From an uncultured Rhodospirillales bacterium (lineage in GTDB: Bacteria; Pseudomonadota; Alphaproteobacteria; Azospirillales; Azospirillaceae): 41,023 bases of DNA. Location of the stretch: positions 1 through 41,023 of the forward strand of contig CAIYNU010000096.1 in the NCBI GenBank assembly GCA_903927615.1. Reading direction: 5' to 3'. The notes under the pieces are model-generated. The model saw only the letters and a program-made list of their open reading frames with translations. It had not been told where the DNA came from and searched no databases. A program made the translations under genes and the position numbers. Of the stretch, positions 22,803 through 31,494 are shown in pieces (the first letter of the stretch is position 1; the number at the start of each line of letters is the position of its first letter).

Positions 22803-23717
22803 ATGGAAATCGATTTAGCCATCCTGTTTGCGGACGTTTGTGACAGCACCCGCCTTTACGAGACGGTGGGGAACGTCCGCGCGACCAAAATCATTCAAGG
22901 AATACTTCGTCAGCTCGAGTCGGTGGTGGTCGAAGGGGGCGGGCGCGTGGTCAAGAGTCTGGGCGACGGTCTGATGTGTACCTTCCCCGACCCGGTCAGC
23001 GCCTGCACCGCCGCCGAAGCCGTGGTGGCCACGGTGGCTTCGGCGGCGGTGGCGGCGGCCAAGGTGGGGGGCGTCAACGTCCGCGTGGGCTTGCATTACG
23101 GGAGCGCCGTGGATGCCGGCAGTGACGTGTTCGGCGATGCCGTCAATGTGGCGGCCCGGATTCAGAGTCTGGCCAGTCCTCAAGAAATCCTGCTGACCGA
23201 CGATGTGGTGCGTCGTATCCCGGATTCTCTGCGGAAGCGCACGATTCTGGTGGATACAACCACCGTTAAGGGCAAGACTGTTCAAACCGGCATCTATCGA
23301 TTTCGCAAGCTTGGCAGTGTCGAAGACAGCATCGACAGTACGGTGATCGGTCTGTCTTCGCTCCAACAGGTTAAGGAGGCGCCGCTGACCCTCAAGCTTG
23401 CCTATCTTGATCGCGAGTTCGTGGTTGATCTCGGCCATCCGAAATTAACCATCGGGCGGAGCGAAGCCAGCGATATCATGATCCTGTCCCGGCAGGCGTC
23501 ACGCCAGCATGGCGCGATCGAATTCAGCCGGGAAAGCTTTATGCTGACCGATCACAGTTCGAACGGGACATTCATCCGGACCGGCGACGGACCGCCGATC
23601 CTGGTTCGTCGGGATTCGACTCGTCTGGTCGGCCGTGGTTTACTCGGCATCGGGGCTGCTCCCGAGCGGGATGGGGACGATCATGTCATCCGGTTCGTGT
23701 GTGATCTGGATCTGTGA
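22803..23717 (+). CDS. Class III adenylate cyclase fused to an FHA domain
   Basis: A 304-residue soluble protein. The class III cyclase domain covers about residues 1-170: metal-binding Asp11 (ILFADVCDSTRLYE) and Asp55 (KSLGDGLMCTF), substrate-defining Lys51 and Asp112 (VFGDAVNVAARI), and transition-state Asn115 and Arg119. The Lys/Asp pair predicts ATP over GTP. The FHA domain occupies about 195-300 with GRSEASDI, SRQASRQHGAI and SSNGTFI, a phosphothreonine-binding module. The ATG at 22803 lacks a strong ribosome-binding site, but the upstream extension to 22749 is arginine-rich and not cyclase-like. cAMP made here could serve the cNMP-binding protein at 17.7 kb. Followed 50 bp later by a lipoprotein gene. 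Confidence 0.92.
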   Translation: MEIDLAILFADVCDSTRLYETVGNVRATKIIQGILRQLESVVVEGGGRVVKSLGDGLMCTFPDPVSACTAAEAVVATVASAAVAAAKVGGVNVRVGLHYGSAVDAGSDVFGDAVNVAARIQSLASPQEILLTDDVVRRIPDSLRKRTILVDTTTVKGKTVQTGIYRFRKLGSVEDSIDSTVIGLSSLQQVKEAPLTLKLAYLDREFVVDLGHPKLTIGRSEASDIMILSRQASRQHGAIEFSRESFMLTDHSSNGTFIRTGDGPPILVRRDSTRLVGRGLLGIGAAPERDGDDHVIRFVCDLDL

Positions 23718-23767
23718 CTCCGGCGGGGCTTGAACCGGTGCGCCGGGGCAAAGGAAGGAATAAAGCG

Positions 23768-24364
23768 ATGGGGGCGGGGTGGTTCCGTGGCGCGCGCGCG
23801 TGGGGCGTGGCGTTGGCGTTGGTCGTGGCCGGTTGTGCCGCGCCGCCGCCGGCCAAGAGTGTTCCTGTGGATTTTGCGGGACGGGGGGTGATCGCCCTGG
23901 ATGTCGCGTCCATCCAGATCGTCGAGCACTATCAATCGCCTATGGTTCGGCCCCATGTGGACCAGTTGGCGCCGACGCCGCCCAGGGTCGCGGTGCGCCG
24001 CTGGGTCGCCGAGCGGTTGCGGGCGGTTGGCCATAGCGGTTCGGTCCAGGTGATCATCAAGGACGCCAGCATCGTTGAAACCCAGTTGCCGCGGACCGAG
24101 GGGCTGAAGGGGTTGTTCACCACCGACCAGAGCCAGCGGTATGATGGCCGGATCGAGGTCAAGATCGTCGCCGATGCCCCGAATCGCCTGGTTTCGGGTT
24201 ACGCCCAGGCGGCGGCGAGCCACTCGATCACGGTCCCGGACGACATCACGCTGGCCGGTCGCGAGGAGACCTGGAATACCCTGGTCCGCGAGATGATGGG
24301 CGATCTGGATGATCGCCTGGAGCATGGGATTTACGACGGCCTTGGTCCCTTGGTGCGACGCTGA
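23768..24364 (+). CDS. Putative lipoprotein of unknown function
   Basis: A 198-residue protein with a lipoprotein signal (RGARAWGVALALVVAGCAAP; lipobox VAGC), so it should be anchored in the envelope. The mature part mixes beta strands and helices (GRGVIALDVASIQIVEHYQS, SVQVIIKDASIVETQLPR, YDGRIEVKIV) and ends in a helix. I recognise no named domain; the layout resembles hypothetical alphaproteobacterial lipoproteins. AAGGAAGG lies upstream of the ATG; the reading from 23714 overlaps the cyclase stop and is rejected. Close spacing to the cyclase-FHA gene suggests cotranscription. Confidence 0.75.
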   Translation: MGAGWFRGARAWGVALALVVAGCAAPPPAKSVPVDFAGRGVIALDVASIQIVEHYQSPMVRPHVDQLAPTPPRVAVRRWVAERLRAVGHSGSVQVIIKDASIVETQLPRTEGLKGLFTTDQSQRYDGRIEVKIVADAPNRLVSGYAQAAASHSITVPDDITLAGREETWNTLVREMMGDLDDRLEHGIYDGLGPLVRR

Positions 24365-24468
24365 TCGGCGCGCCGTCGGTTGGGATGGGAACGGCGCCAT
24401 ATTGGACGGCGCCTTTATGGTATGGACAAAGGGCGGCGGTTACCGCGTCGCCGAGAGGACACGAGGCT

Positions 24469-26076
24469 ATGACCGGCACGATCATTTCCGGGCTGACCAT
24501 CCTGGCACCGCTCAGGGCCGGGTACGAGGAGATCCTGACGCCTGAGGCGTTGGCGCTGGTGGTGGAACTCGAACGTCGGTTTGGCGATGAACGCCGGCGG
24601 TTGCTCGATGTCCGCCGTCGGCGGTTGGTGCTTACCGAGGCGGGAAAGCCATTGGGGTTCCTGCCCGAAACCGCGGCGGTGCGGCAAGGGCATTGGACCA
24701 TTGCGCCGCTGCCCGCGGATCTCGCGGACCGGCGGGTCGAGATCACCGGACCCACCGATCGCAAGACCGTCATCAATGCCTTGAATTCCGGTGCCAGGGT
24801 GTTTATGGCGGATTTCGAAGACGCCACCACGCCCGGTTGGGACACGTTGCTTGAAGGGCAGATCAATCTTCGGGACGCCGTCCGCCGCACCATCGGCTAC
24901 ACCGATCCGGCCACCGGCCGGCACTATCGGCTTGGCGAGCAACCGGCGGTGCTGATGATGCGTCCCCGGGGTTGGCATCTGTCCGAACACCATGTTCTGA
25001 TGGAAGACCAGCCGATTTCGGCCAGTCTGTTCGATCTTGTACTGTATTTCTATCATAATGCGGTAGAACTGCTCGAATTAGGGAGCGGGCCTTACTTTTA
25101 TTTGCCGAAGATGGAATCTCATTACGAGGCCCGGTTGTGGCGCGAGATGTTTCTGGTGCTGGAGCAGGCGTTCAGCTTGCCGGTCGGCACCATCAAGGCC
25201 ACGGTGTTGATCGAGACGCTGCCGGCGGCCTTCGAAATGGATGAAATCTTATACGAGTTGCGTGACCATGCCGCCGGATTGAACTGCGGCCGGTGGGATT
25301 ACATCTTCAGCTTCATCAAGACCCGGCAAAAGGACCCGTCCGCGGTGCTGCCCGATCGTGGCACCGTGACCATGGCTACACCGTTCCTTGATGCCTACAG
25401 CCGGTTGGCTGTCGACACCTGTCACCGGCGCCGGGCGCATGCCATCGGCGGCATGGCGGCGTTGATCCCGGTCAAGGGCGATGACGCCGCGAATCAGGCG
25501 GCTCTGGCCGGGGTGCGTGCCGACAAGGAGCGGGAGGCGGCCAAGGGCCATGACGGCACCTGGGTTGCCCATCCCGGGCTGGTGCCGGTGGCGAAAGAGG
25601 TCTTCGATCGCCTGATGCCCGGTCCCAACCAGATCCATCGCAAATCGGATGCGCTTGGGGTGACCGCGGCCGATTTGCTCCAGACACCGGCGGGCGCCCG
25701 GACCGGTGCCGGTCTTGGCAACAACATTGCTGTCGGCATCGGCTATCTCGAGTCGTGGCTGCGCGGCATCGGCTGCGTGCCGTTGTTCAATCTGATGGAA
25801 GATGCCGCCACCGCGGAAATATCGCGCGCCCAGGTCTGGCAATGGTTACACCATGGCTGCGCTCTGGACGACGGCCGACCGGTCACCCGGGCCTTGGTGC
25901 GCGAAGTGATTTGGGCCGAACTGGATGCCTGGCGCGAGCGGCTGGGCACTGAACGGTATCGGCTCGGTCGGTTCGGTGATGCGGCGGATTTGTTTCGGGA
26001 ACTGGTGGAATCGGAAACGTTCGTTGAATTTCTGACGCTGCCGGCTTACGAAAAGCTGGTTGCGGGCGGTGCCTGA
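24469..26076 (+). CDS. aceB: Malate synthase A
   Basis: A 535-residue enzyme condensing glyoxylate and acetyl-CoA to malate. The family signature is clear: ELRDHAAGLNCGRWDYIFSF followed by IKTRQKD, with further blocks GARVFMADFEDATTPGWDTL, LPKMESHYEARLWREMF, MGGMAALIPVKGDD-like GGMAALIPVKGDDAAN and FNLMEDAATAEISRAQVWQW. Length is normal for type A (about 530; type G is about 720). The ATG at 24469 follows GAGG; the reading from 24385 adds 28 unrelated residues. Isocitrate lyase is absent from the window, while a malyl-CoA lyase homologue follows on the other strand, so glyoxylate may come from either the glyoxylate shunt or the ethylmalonyl-CoA pathway. Confidence 0.96.
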   Translation: MTGTIISGLTILAPLRAGYEEILTPEALALVVELERRFGDERRRLLDVRRRRLVLTEAGKPLGFLPETAAVRQGHWTIAPLPADLADRRVEITGPTDRKTVINALNSGARVFMADFEDATTPGWDTLLEGQINLRDAVRRTIGYTDPATGRHYRLGEQPAVLMMRPRGWHLSEHHVLMEDQPISASLFDLVLYFYHNAVELLELGSGPYFYLPKMESHYEARLWREMFLVLEQAFSLPVGTIKATVLIETLPAAFEMDEILYELRDHAAGLNCGRWDYIFSFIKTRQKDPSAVLPDRGTVTMATPFLDAYSRLAVDTCHRRRAHAIGGMAALIPVKGDDAANQAALAGVRADKEREAAKGHDGTWVAHPGLVPVAKEVFDRLMPGPNQIHRKSDALGVTAADLLQTPAGARTGAGLGNNIAVGIGYLESWLRGIGCVPLFNLMEDAATAEISRAQVWQWLHHGCALDDGRPVTRALVREVIWAELDAWRERLGTERYRLGRFGDAADLFRELVESETFVEFLTLPAYEKLVAGGA

Positions 26077-26203
26077 GAATTGGGGGGTGGGATACCCCCT
26101 GGGACGCCCCGAAACCGGCTCGAATGCGTTAATGGAGTGTGCGGGGGGGCGCCCCGGTTCACTCCGGTCCCTTCGGAAATACCAGCCTTTGACGGGAATC
26201 CCC

Positions 26204-26434
26204 ATGGAAAACAAGCAACTGTTGCATCTGGTGTTCGGTGGCGAATTGACGTCGCCGGATTCGACCGAATTCGTTGACCCCACAAAACTGCATGTCGTGG
26301 GCATCTATCCGAACTATGCCGAGGCGTTGAAGGCTTGGCGCGGCGTGACCGGCGCTACGGTGGACAATGCCCATATGCGGTATTTTATCGTCCACATGCA
26401 CCGTATGCTCGACCCCGCCAAAGGCGAAAGATAG
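26204..26434 (+). CDS. DUF4170 protein
   Basis: A 76-residue protein with the DUF4170 pattern: LLHLVFGGELTSPDSTEFVD, LHVVGIYPNYAEALKAWRG and ATVDNAHMRYFIVHMHRMLD. The family is restricted to alphaproteobacteria and has no known role. The ATG at 26204 is preceded by GGGAA; the longer reading from 26060 overlaps the aceB stop and is not family-like. It is 127 bp after aceB and ends before a strong hairpin. Confidence 0.9.
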   Translation: MENKQLLHLVFGGELTSPDSTEFVDPTKLHVVGIYPNYAEALKAWRGVTGATVDNAHMRYFIVHMHRMLDPAKGER

Positions 26435-26480
26435 CCGGGCTTAGGGGAGCCATCCTTAGTGTGGCTCTGAGAGCGAGCGT

Positions 26481-26507
26481 CCAAGGGGCAATGCCCCTTG
26501 GTTCTCT
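26481..26507 (+). terminator. Hairpin terminator between DUF4170 and the malyl-CoA lyase gene
   Basis: CCAAGGGGC-AAT-GCCCCTTGG is a perfect 9-bp stem followed by TTCTCT. It lies between convergent genes. The CCAAGGGGC/GCCCCTTGG core is of a type that often recurs as an intergenic palindrome in Rhodospirillales, from memory. Confidence 0.65.
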
Positions 26508-26533
26508 ATCCCCGGCTCCCGGTCGGCCTTCCC

Positions 26534-27577
26534 TTATACCCCATATTGGGCGGCCAGATCGGGATCCTTGGTGGCCACCAGTTTGGCCAGATCAACCATC
26601 ACCTTTGCCTGTTTCCAGGTGGCGTCGTCCTGCATCCGGCCGTCGATCATCACGGCGCCGGTCCCATCGGGCATGGCGTCGAGAATGCGCTTGGCGAATT
26701 TGACCTCGGCCACGTCCGGACTGAACACCTGTTTGGCGATGGTGATTTGGCTGGGATGCAGGGACCAAGCCCCGACGCAGCCCTGAAGGAAGGCGTTGCG
26801 GAACTGGGCCCGGCAGGCGTCGTCGTCCTGGAAGTCCCCGAACGGTCCGTAGAACGCTCTGATGCCGGCGGCCATGCAGGCATCGACCATGCGCGCGATG
26901 GTGTAGTGCCACAGGTCCTGTTGGAACAGGGTTCGTGCGCCGGCTTCGGTTCCGGCATCGGCCAGGACGCCGTAAAAGGGATGACCGCCGCCAACCCGGG
27001 TGGTCTTCATGCCCCGCGAGGCCGCGAGGTCGGCCGGCCCCAGGCTCATGCCGTGCATGCGGGGACTGGCGGTGGCGATTTCCTTGACATTGTTGACGCC
27101 CTGGGCGGTCTCGAGGATCGCGTGGATCAGAATCGGGCGGCTGATCTGGTGCCGGGCTTCGAGCTGCGCCAGCATCTGGTCGAGAAAATGGATGTCCCAC
27201 GCGCCCTCGACCTTGGGCAGCATGATGACGTCGAGCTTGTGGCCGACGGTGCCCACCACCTGGAGCAGGTCATCCAGCACCCACGGGCTGTTCAGGGCGT
27301 TGATGCGGACCCAAAGGCCGGTCTGGCCGAAGTCGGTCCGGGTGGCGGCCTCGATGAAACCGGCCCGGGCCGCTTCCTTGGCGTCGGCGGGAATCGCGTC
27401 CTCCAGGTTGCCGACCACCACATCGACCTGCCGCGCGATCTCCGGCAGCTTCGCCCGCATCTTTTCCACCTGGGGCGGGAAGAAATGGAGCATGCGCTCC
27501 AGCCGTATCGGCAGTTCGCGCAAGGGCAGGGGCGCGCCGATGGCCAGCGGCTTGTAGAAATTGATGGGCAGCTTCAA
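26534..27577 (-). CDS. HpcH/HpaI-family CoA ester lyase, malyl-CoA lyase-like
   Basis: About 347 residues of the citrate lyase beta / malyl-CoA lyase family. Seen: acidic metal-site motif [103 protein letters not shown] and [15 protein letters not shown]. These are shared with L-malyl-CoA/beta-methylmalyl-CoA lyases, which cleave malyl-CoA to acetyl-CoA and glyoxylate. The start is TTG at 27577, directly after GGAGGA; no ATG fits. An N-terminal stretch ([20 protein letters not shown]) is longer than in Rhodobacter Mcl1, so exact substrate is open. Convergent with malate synthase, the natural partner for its products. Confidence 0.85.
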   Translation of the reverse strand: MKLPINFYKPLAIGAPLPLRELPIRLERMLHFFPPQVEKMRAKLPEIARQVDVVVGNLEDAIPADAKEAARAGFIEAATRTDFGQTGLWVRINALNSPWVLDDLLQVVGTVGHKLDVIMLPKVEGAWDIHFLDQMLAQLEARHQISRPILIHAILETAQGVNNVKEIATASPRMHGMSLGPADLAASRGMKTTRVGGGHPFYGVLADAGTEAGARTLFQQDLWHYTIARMVDACMAAGIRAFYGPFGDFQDDDACRAQFRNAFLQGCVGAWSLHPSQITIAKQVFSPDVAEVKFAKRILDAMPDGTGAVMIDGRMQDDATWKQAKVMVDLAKLVATKDPDLAAQYGV

Positions 27578-27745
27578 GGATGGTCCTCCGGGACTGGAAC
27601 AGCGAGATGGTGCCCATGACAGACATAAAATTATCATGTCGGGCAGCAAAGATGACGCATCATTACAATGTGTGCGGAATTCCGGTCAAGAAAGAACTGC
27701 CGCCGCATCCCGACGGCGGCGGTGGCCAGGACGCCGGGCCGGGGG

Positions 27746-28183
27746 TTATTCGAAATACACGGAATAGGTCTGGCGTTCGCCCAGCTCCTTTTTTTCGCGC
27801 TTTTTCGCCAGTTCCTGGAGTCGCTGGTCCCGTTCCGCCGCGCGTTGTTCCTGACGCTGGTGCCGCTCGATCAGGCGTTCCCGGCGTCGGGTCGTGGCCG
27901 CCCGGGGCACGGTGTCGTGTTCCTTCATCCATTTGCGGATGAGTTTTGCCCGTCTGCCCAGCTCTTCCCGGCCAAAGGCAACGACCAGGCGCTGGCGGAT
28001 GCGTGGCCAGTGGGTCCGGACCTCGCCGTCGGCCCGGCTTAGAAGGTGAAGGAGCCACGGACCCAATCGCTCGGCGCCGTCCCTGGCCAGCGCCGCGACG
28101 GCGTCGGGGCCGCCCGCCAGCCGAGCCCGCAGGTGAACGATCCGCTCGGTTATCCGGGTGGCTGTTTGATGGATAAAGAGCAT
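27746..28183 (-). CDS. Hypothetical charged helical protein
   Basis: A 145-residue protein with no recognised family. The N-terminal half is helical (RITERIVHLRARLAGGPDAV, LGPWLLHLLSRADGEVRTHW), and residues from about 95 on are a highly charged helix (RRERLIERHQRQEQRAAERD, then KKREKKELGERQ). The gene lies alone between the malyl-CoA lyase and the CHASE kinase. Ribosome-binding site is poor. A competing minus-strand frame (27663-28364) is proline/arginine-rich over the same DNA and is probably a shadow there, but its first 45 residues look protein-like, leaving the gene model uncertain. Confidence 0.5.
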   Translation of the reverse strand: MLFIHQTATRITERIVHLRARLAGGPDAVAALARDGAERLGPWLLHLLSRADGEVRTHWPRIRQRLVVAFGREELGRRAKLIRKWMKEHDTVPRAATTRRRERLIERHQRQEQRAAERDQRLQELAKKREKKELGERQTYSVYFE

Positions 28184-28236
28184 CGCCGGAACGTCCCGAA
28201 GAGAAGGGGGGGGGAGGCCTGGATTCGGCCCCGGTC

Positions 28237-28264
28237 GGGTCCGGGGGCTTGCCGGCCCGGACCC
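28237..28264. terminator. 9-bp GC hairpin
   Basis: GGGTCCGGG, a 10-nt loop, CCCGGACCC, between the CHASE kinase stop and the hypothetical gene on the minus strand. No T-tract. Possible boundary for the kinase transcript. Confidence 0.4.
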
Positions 28265-28428
28265 ATGGCACCCAGTGTATCACAAAACGTCGGCCAATAC
28301 CCTCCGCTCGGGTGCGCAGGTCGAGGACATCGTTCGGGGTCAGGGGGGCCTGATGGGTGATCAAGCCCCGATGGTCTGAACCGGCGGAGGACAGGCGTCA
28401 GGAGCATGACAGGGTTCCACACCGGCGC

Positions 28429-31155
28429 TCAGGGACGGCGGGCACCGCAGCCGGCCAGGATGGTCGAGAGGGCGTCGAGCAGGATGGCATGGTTGAACGG
28501 CTTGTGAAGGATGGTCAGGCCGGTGGCGGCGGCCTCGTGTAATCGCTCGCGGTCGGTATCGGCGGTGACGAGCAGCGCAGGGATCCGGCGGCCGATCTGG
28601 CGGCGGAGTTCGGTGATGGTGGCGATGCCATCGGACGGGCCGGGCAGCCGGAGATCGCTGATGATCAGGGTCGGCACCTCACCCGCCGCCACCTGTTCGC
28701 AGGCGTGGAGAGGACTGGCGGCGTCCAGAACCGTATGTCCGGCGTGCTCCAGCAACAGGCGCAAGGCTTGCCGTTGGTTGCCGTCATCTTCGATCACGAG
28801 AATGCGCTGTGCGGGGAGGGGGCCCGTTGTCCGCCGGTCCGAGGCGGAACGTGCTGCGGTGATCTTCGCGTCGGGCTCGGTCTCTGCGTCCGTCGCGGCT
28901 GGGACCGTGATCGAGAACATGGAGCCGCGGCCCGGCACCGAGCGCATGGCCAGTCGGTGGCCGAGCAGTCGGGCGGTTCGGGCGACGATCCCCAGTCCCA
29001 GCCCCAATCCGTGGGCCTGATTCCGTTCAGGGTTGCCGACCTGATAAAAATCCTCGAAAATCAACGCGTGCTTGTCTTCCGCGATGCCGACCCCGGTATC
29101 ATAAACCTGGATTTCAATCCCCGTGCGGCGTCGGCGGCAACCCACCATGATGCAACCCTCTGGCGTGTAGCGGATGGCGTTTGTTAATAAATTTCGCAAG
29201 ATGCGCTCCAGCAACACCCGATCCGTTTTTGCGACGGCCTTGGTGTCCACCAACAGCAAGGCGATGTTATGGTTGGCGGCTTGTTCCTGAAACTCCGCCA
29301 TCAAGCGGATCAGGGATGGTTGCAGCGGGAAGCTGGTGATTTTGGGCGTGATGGTGCCGGCACTAAGAACCGACACGTCGAGCATGGCACTCAGCAGTTC
29401 CTGCCCGGTCCGGATCGACTCGCCCATATGCTGGCACAACTCCTGATGCCGGGGATCGGTCAGTCGCAGCGAGAGCAGTTCCTGGTAGAGTTGCATCGCC
29501 TGGAGCGGTTGCCGCAGGTCGTGGCTGGCTGCCGCCAGAAAGCGCGACTTGGCGGCGTTGGCGCATTCGGCCTGGGTGAGGGCTTGGCTCAGTTTTTCTT
29601 CCAGCCGCCGGGCCTCGGTGACGTCGATGGACACGCAGATGATGCCGGTGACGGCGCCGCTTCGGTCGCGGAGCGGTTCGATCCGAAGATCGCGGACATA
29701 GCGACGGTCGCCGATGAACAGTTGGAGTTCACGCCGCAGCCCGACCCCGGTATCGATCACCGATTGCTTGGCGGCTTCCATCTCGTGGTTCAGGTCAACT
29801 GGGAACAGGTCTTTGTGGTGCTTGCCGATCATGTCCTTGGCGTCGATGCCGATGTGCGGATTATAGACCCAGGTGTAGCGAAGGTCGCGATCCTGGCTGA
29901 ACACGGCGACGTTGGAATCCCGCAAGGCCATCCGGAACCGGTATTCGCTGGCCCGAAGCGTTTGTTCGGCTTGCCGGCGCCGTCTGACCTCGGCGGTCAG
30001 ATGACCGGTGGTCCACCGCTGTTTGACGAAGAAGGCGGTCAGGGCCGTGGTCAGGATCAGGCCCGACACCAGCATCAACCAGGCGATGGGCGAACTCAGT
30101 TCGGTCCAGGGGCGGGGCAGGGGGGCGAACACCAGGGCAAATTCCCGGCCGCCAAGTTCCAACCACTCGGACCGGAGATCGGGCGACCAGACCGGCAGGA
30201 GGGACCACGGCGTGACCGCGGCAGGAGACCGGGCCGCCGGATAGCTCCCGACCGTCTGCCGTTCCGGCGTCGCGGCGACATCAACCAGGGTGATGTTGGC
30301 CGCGATCGGGGGCAGGGACCGGAACGAGGTCGAGATCAGCACATCGAGACGCAGGGCGGCGCCGACATAGCCGATCAGCCGCGAACAAGCCTGATACGGC
30401 GAGGTCGTGGTCAGGTCGGCGTCGTAGACCGCAAGATACAAGAACAAAGAGCCCAAGCCCGGAGTCAGGCTGAGCGTGGTCGGAAAGACGCCGGCCTGCA
30501 CGTCCCCGTCGGCGCAGGCCCGGTCCAGGACGTGCCGGCGGCCTGGGGCCGAGGCGACATTGAGTCCCACCGGCGGCATTTCGAAGTCGTGGAAGCCGAG
30601 GTCGGTGATCCGGTAATAAATCGGGAAGATATCGTCGTCCGGGCGCAGGGTGGCTGCCGGAATTGTTCCGTCGCTGTTGGTGATCCGGAAACCGGTCAAG
30701 CCGTCGGCCGCCGCGGCTTGCTCCGCGGCCGGAATATCACGGACCTTGATCCGTGGAATCCAGCTCACCAATTGCACGCCCGGAAAGAATCGTTTGATAT
30801 CAAAGGTCATGGCGGAAAATTCTTTTTTTGATACGGGCGCCGCACCGTGGAGCGTGCTGCGGATCGTGTGCTCCAGTATTTCCATGTTGGACAGGGATTG
30901 CTGAAGCGCATCGCGATAATTTCGGGTCTGTGCCGCCTGGAGAGCGTCGTTGTCGCGCCAGTACTGGACCGTTAACACGGCAAACACCGAGATCGCGGAT
31001 GCCGCGCCGATCAAGAAAAAGAGGACGATCCAACAGCGGGCAACCGGCTTTTTGATGGCGTGGTCGTCGTCCACGGCCAAGGCGGTCGCCAGAGACTCCA
31101 GGTCAGCGACGTTGTTGACGCTTTGCCCTTCGTGTTCAAGATTCGGGGCCGACAT
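28429..31155 (-). CDS. Hybrid histidine kinase with CHASE and PAS domains and a receiver
   Basis: A 908-residue sensor. Order: cytosolic N-terminus; TM1 about 42-64; periplasmic CHASE domain about 80-300 (FDIKRFFPGVQLVSWIPRIK, YYRITDLGFHDFEMPPVGLN); TM2 about 357-376; PAS about 400-515 (FRMALRDSNVAVFSQDRDLR); HisKA with AAASHDLRQPLQAMQLYQEL; HATPase_c with VYDTGVGIAEDK and GLGLGLGIVARTARLLG; receiver about 790-900 with acceptor Asp in LIISDLRLPGPSDG and LHKPFNHAIL. The SHDLRQPLQA box is typical of kinases found with c-di-GMP or NO-type circuits. CHASE binds small extracellular ligands. The first base is preceded by three 11-bp repeats. No cognate regulator is adjacent. Confidence 0.94.
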   Translation of the reverse strand: MSAPNLEHEGQSVNNVADLESLATALAVDDDHAIKKPVARCWIVLFFLIGAASAISVFAVLTVQYWRDNDALQAAQTRNYRDALQQSLSNMEILEHTIRSTLHGAAPVSKKEFSAMTFDIKRFFPGVQLVSWIPRIKVRDIPAAEQAAAADGLTGFRITNSDGTIPAATLRPDDDIFPIYYRITDLGFHDFEMPPVGLNVASAPGRRHVLDRACADGDVQAGVFPTTLSLTPGLGSLFLYLAVYDADLTTTSPYQACSRLIGYVGAALRLDVLISTSFRSLPPIAANITLVDVAATPERQTVGSYPAARSPAAVTPWSLLPVWSPDLRSEWLELGGREFALVFAPLPRPWTELSSPIAWLMLVSGLILTTALTAFFVKQRWTTGHLTAEVRRRRQAEQTLRASEYRFRMALRDSNVAVFSQDRDLRYTWVYNPHIGIDAKDMIGKHHKDLFPVDLNHEMEAAKQSVIDTGVGLRRELQLFIGDRRYVRDLRIEPLRDRSGAVTGIICVSIDVTEARRLEEKLSQALTQAECANAAKSRFLAAASHDLRQPLQAMQLYQELLSLRLTDPRHQELCQHMGESIRTGQELLSAMLDVSVLSAGTITPKITSFPLQPSLIRLMAEFQEQAANHNIALLLVDTKAVAKTDRVLLERILRNLLTNAIRYTPEGCIMVGCRRRRTGIEIQVYDTGVGIAEDKHALIFEDFYQVGNPERNQAHGLGLGLGIVARTARLLGHRLAMRSVPGRGSMFSITVPAATDAETEPDAKITAARSASDRRTTGPLPAQRILVIEDDGNQRQALRLLLEHAGHTVLDAASPLHACEQVAAGEVPTLIISDLRLPGPSDGIATITELRRQIGRRIPALLVTADTDRERLHEAAATGLTILHKPFNHAILLDALSTILAGCGARRP

Positions 31156-31176
31156 TGATCAGAGACCGAGTGCAAT

Positions 31177-31209
31177 TTAAGGTGTGCTTAAGGTGTATTT
31201 AAGGTTTGA
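31177..31209. repeat. Three tandem 11-bp direct repeats upstream of the CHASE kinase
   Basis: TTAAGGTGTGC, TTAAGGTGTAT and TTAAGGTTTGA follow each other without gap, 22-54 bp before the kinase start. An exact 11-bp period is the hallmark of tandem binding by OmpR/PhoB-type regulators (one turn per subunit). Confidence 0.7.
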
Positions 31210-31433
31210 CGGGTTGGAATTTTTGCGCAGATCCGGCACGTGGCGCGATACAAATATGTACAACTGATTATTGTGTGATTCTTGTCGCTTGGCTGCGACC
31301 GGACTTCGGACATTCCCGGGGGTCGGCGGAGCCTGATCGAAACCAGCTCTCCCGTCAAGCGGCGTGTCATTGATCTCAACGCCGATGGATATTCGGGCTG
31401 CGGACCCCATCATTGTCTTAAGGGCTGGCAGCC

Positions 31434-31491
31434 ATGATGAATACAATGATGAATACAATGGCAAACGCAATCATCGGCAAACGCAATCACC
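31434..31491. repeat. Two adjacent short tandem duplications
   Basis: ATGATGAATACA occurs twice in a row at 31434-31457, and GGCAAACGCAATCATC/GGCAAACGCAATCACC at 31460-31491. They lie just after the end of the chemoreceptor gene. They look like replication-slippage products. Confidence 0.75.
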
Positions 31492-31494
31492 ACC

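Noticed and set aside
29269-30831. 520-codon plus-strand frame
   Set aside because: Antisense shadow of the CHASE hybrid kinase, rich in Gly, Gln and Arg.
31434-31491. Short direct repeats considered as a CRISPR array
   Set aside because: Units are adjacent without spacers and too short; these are simple tandem duplications.
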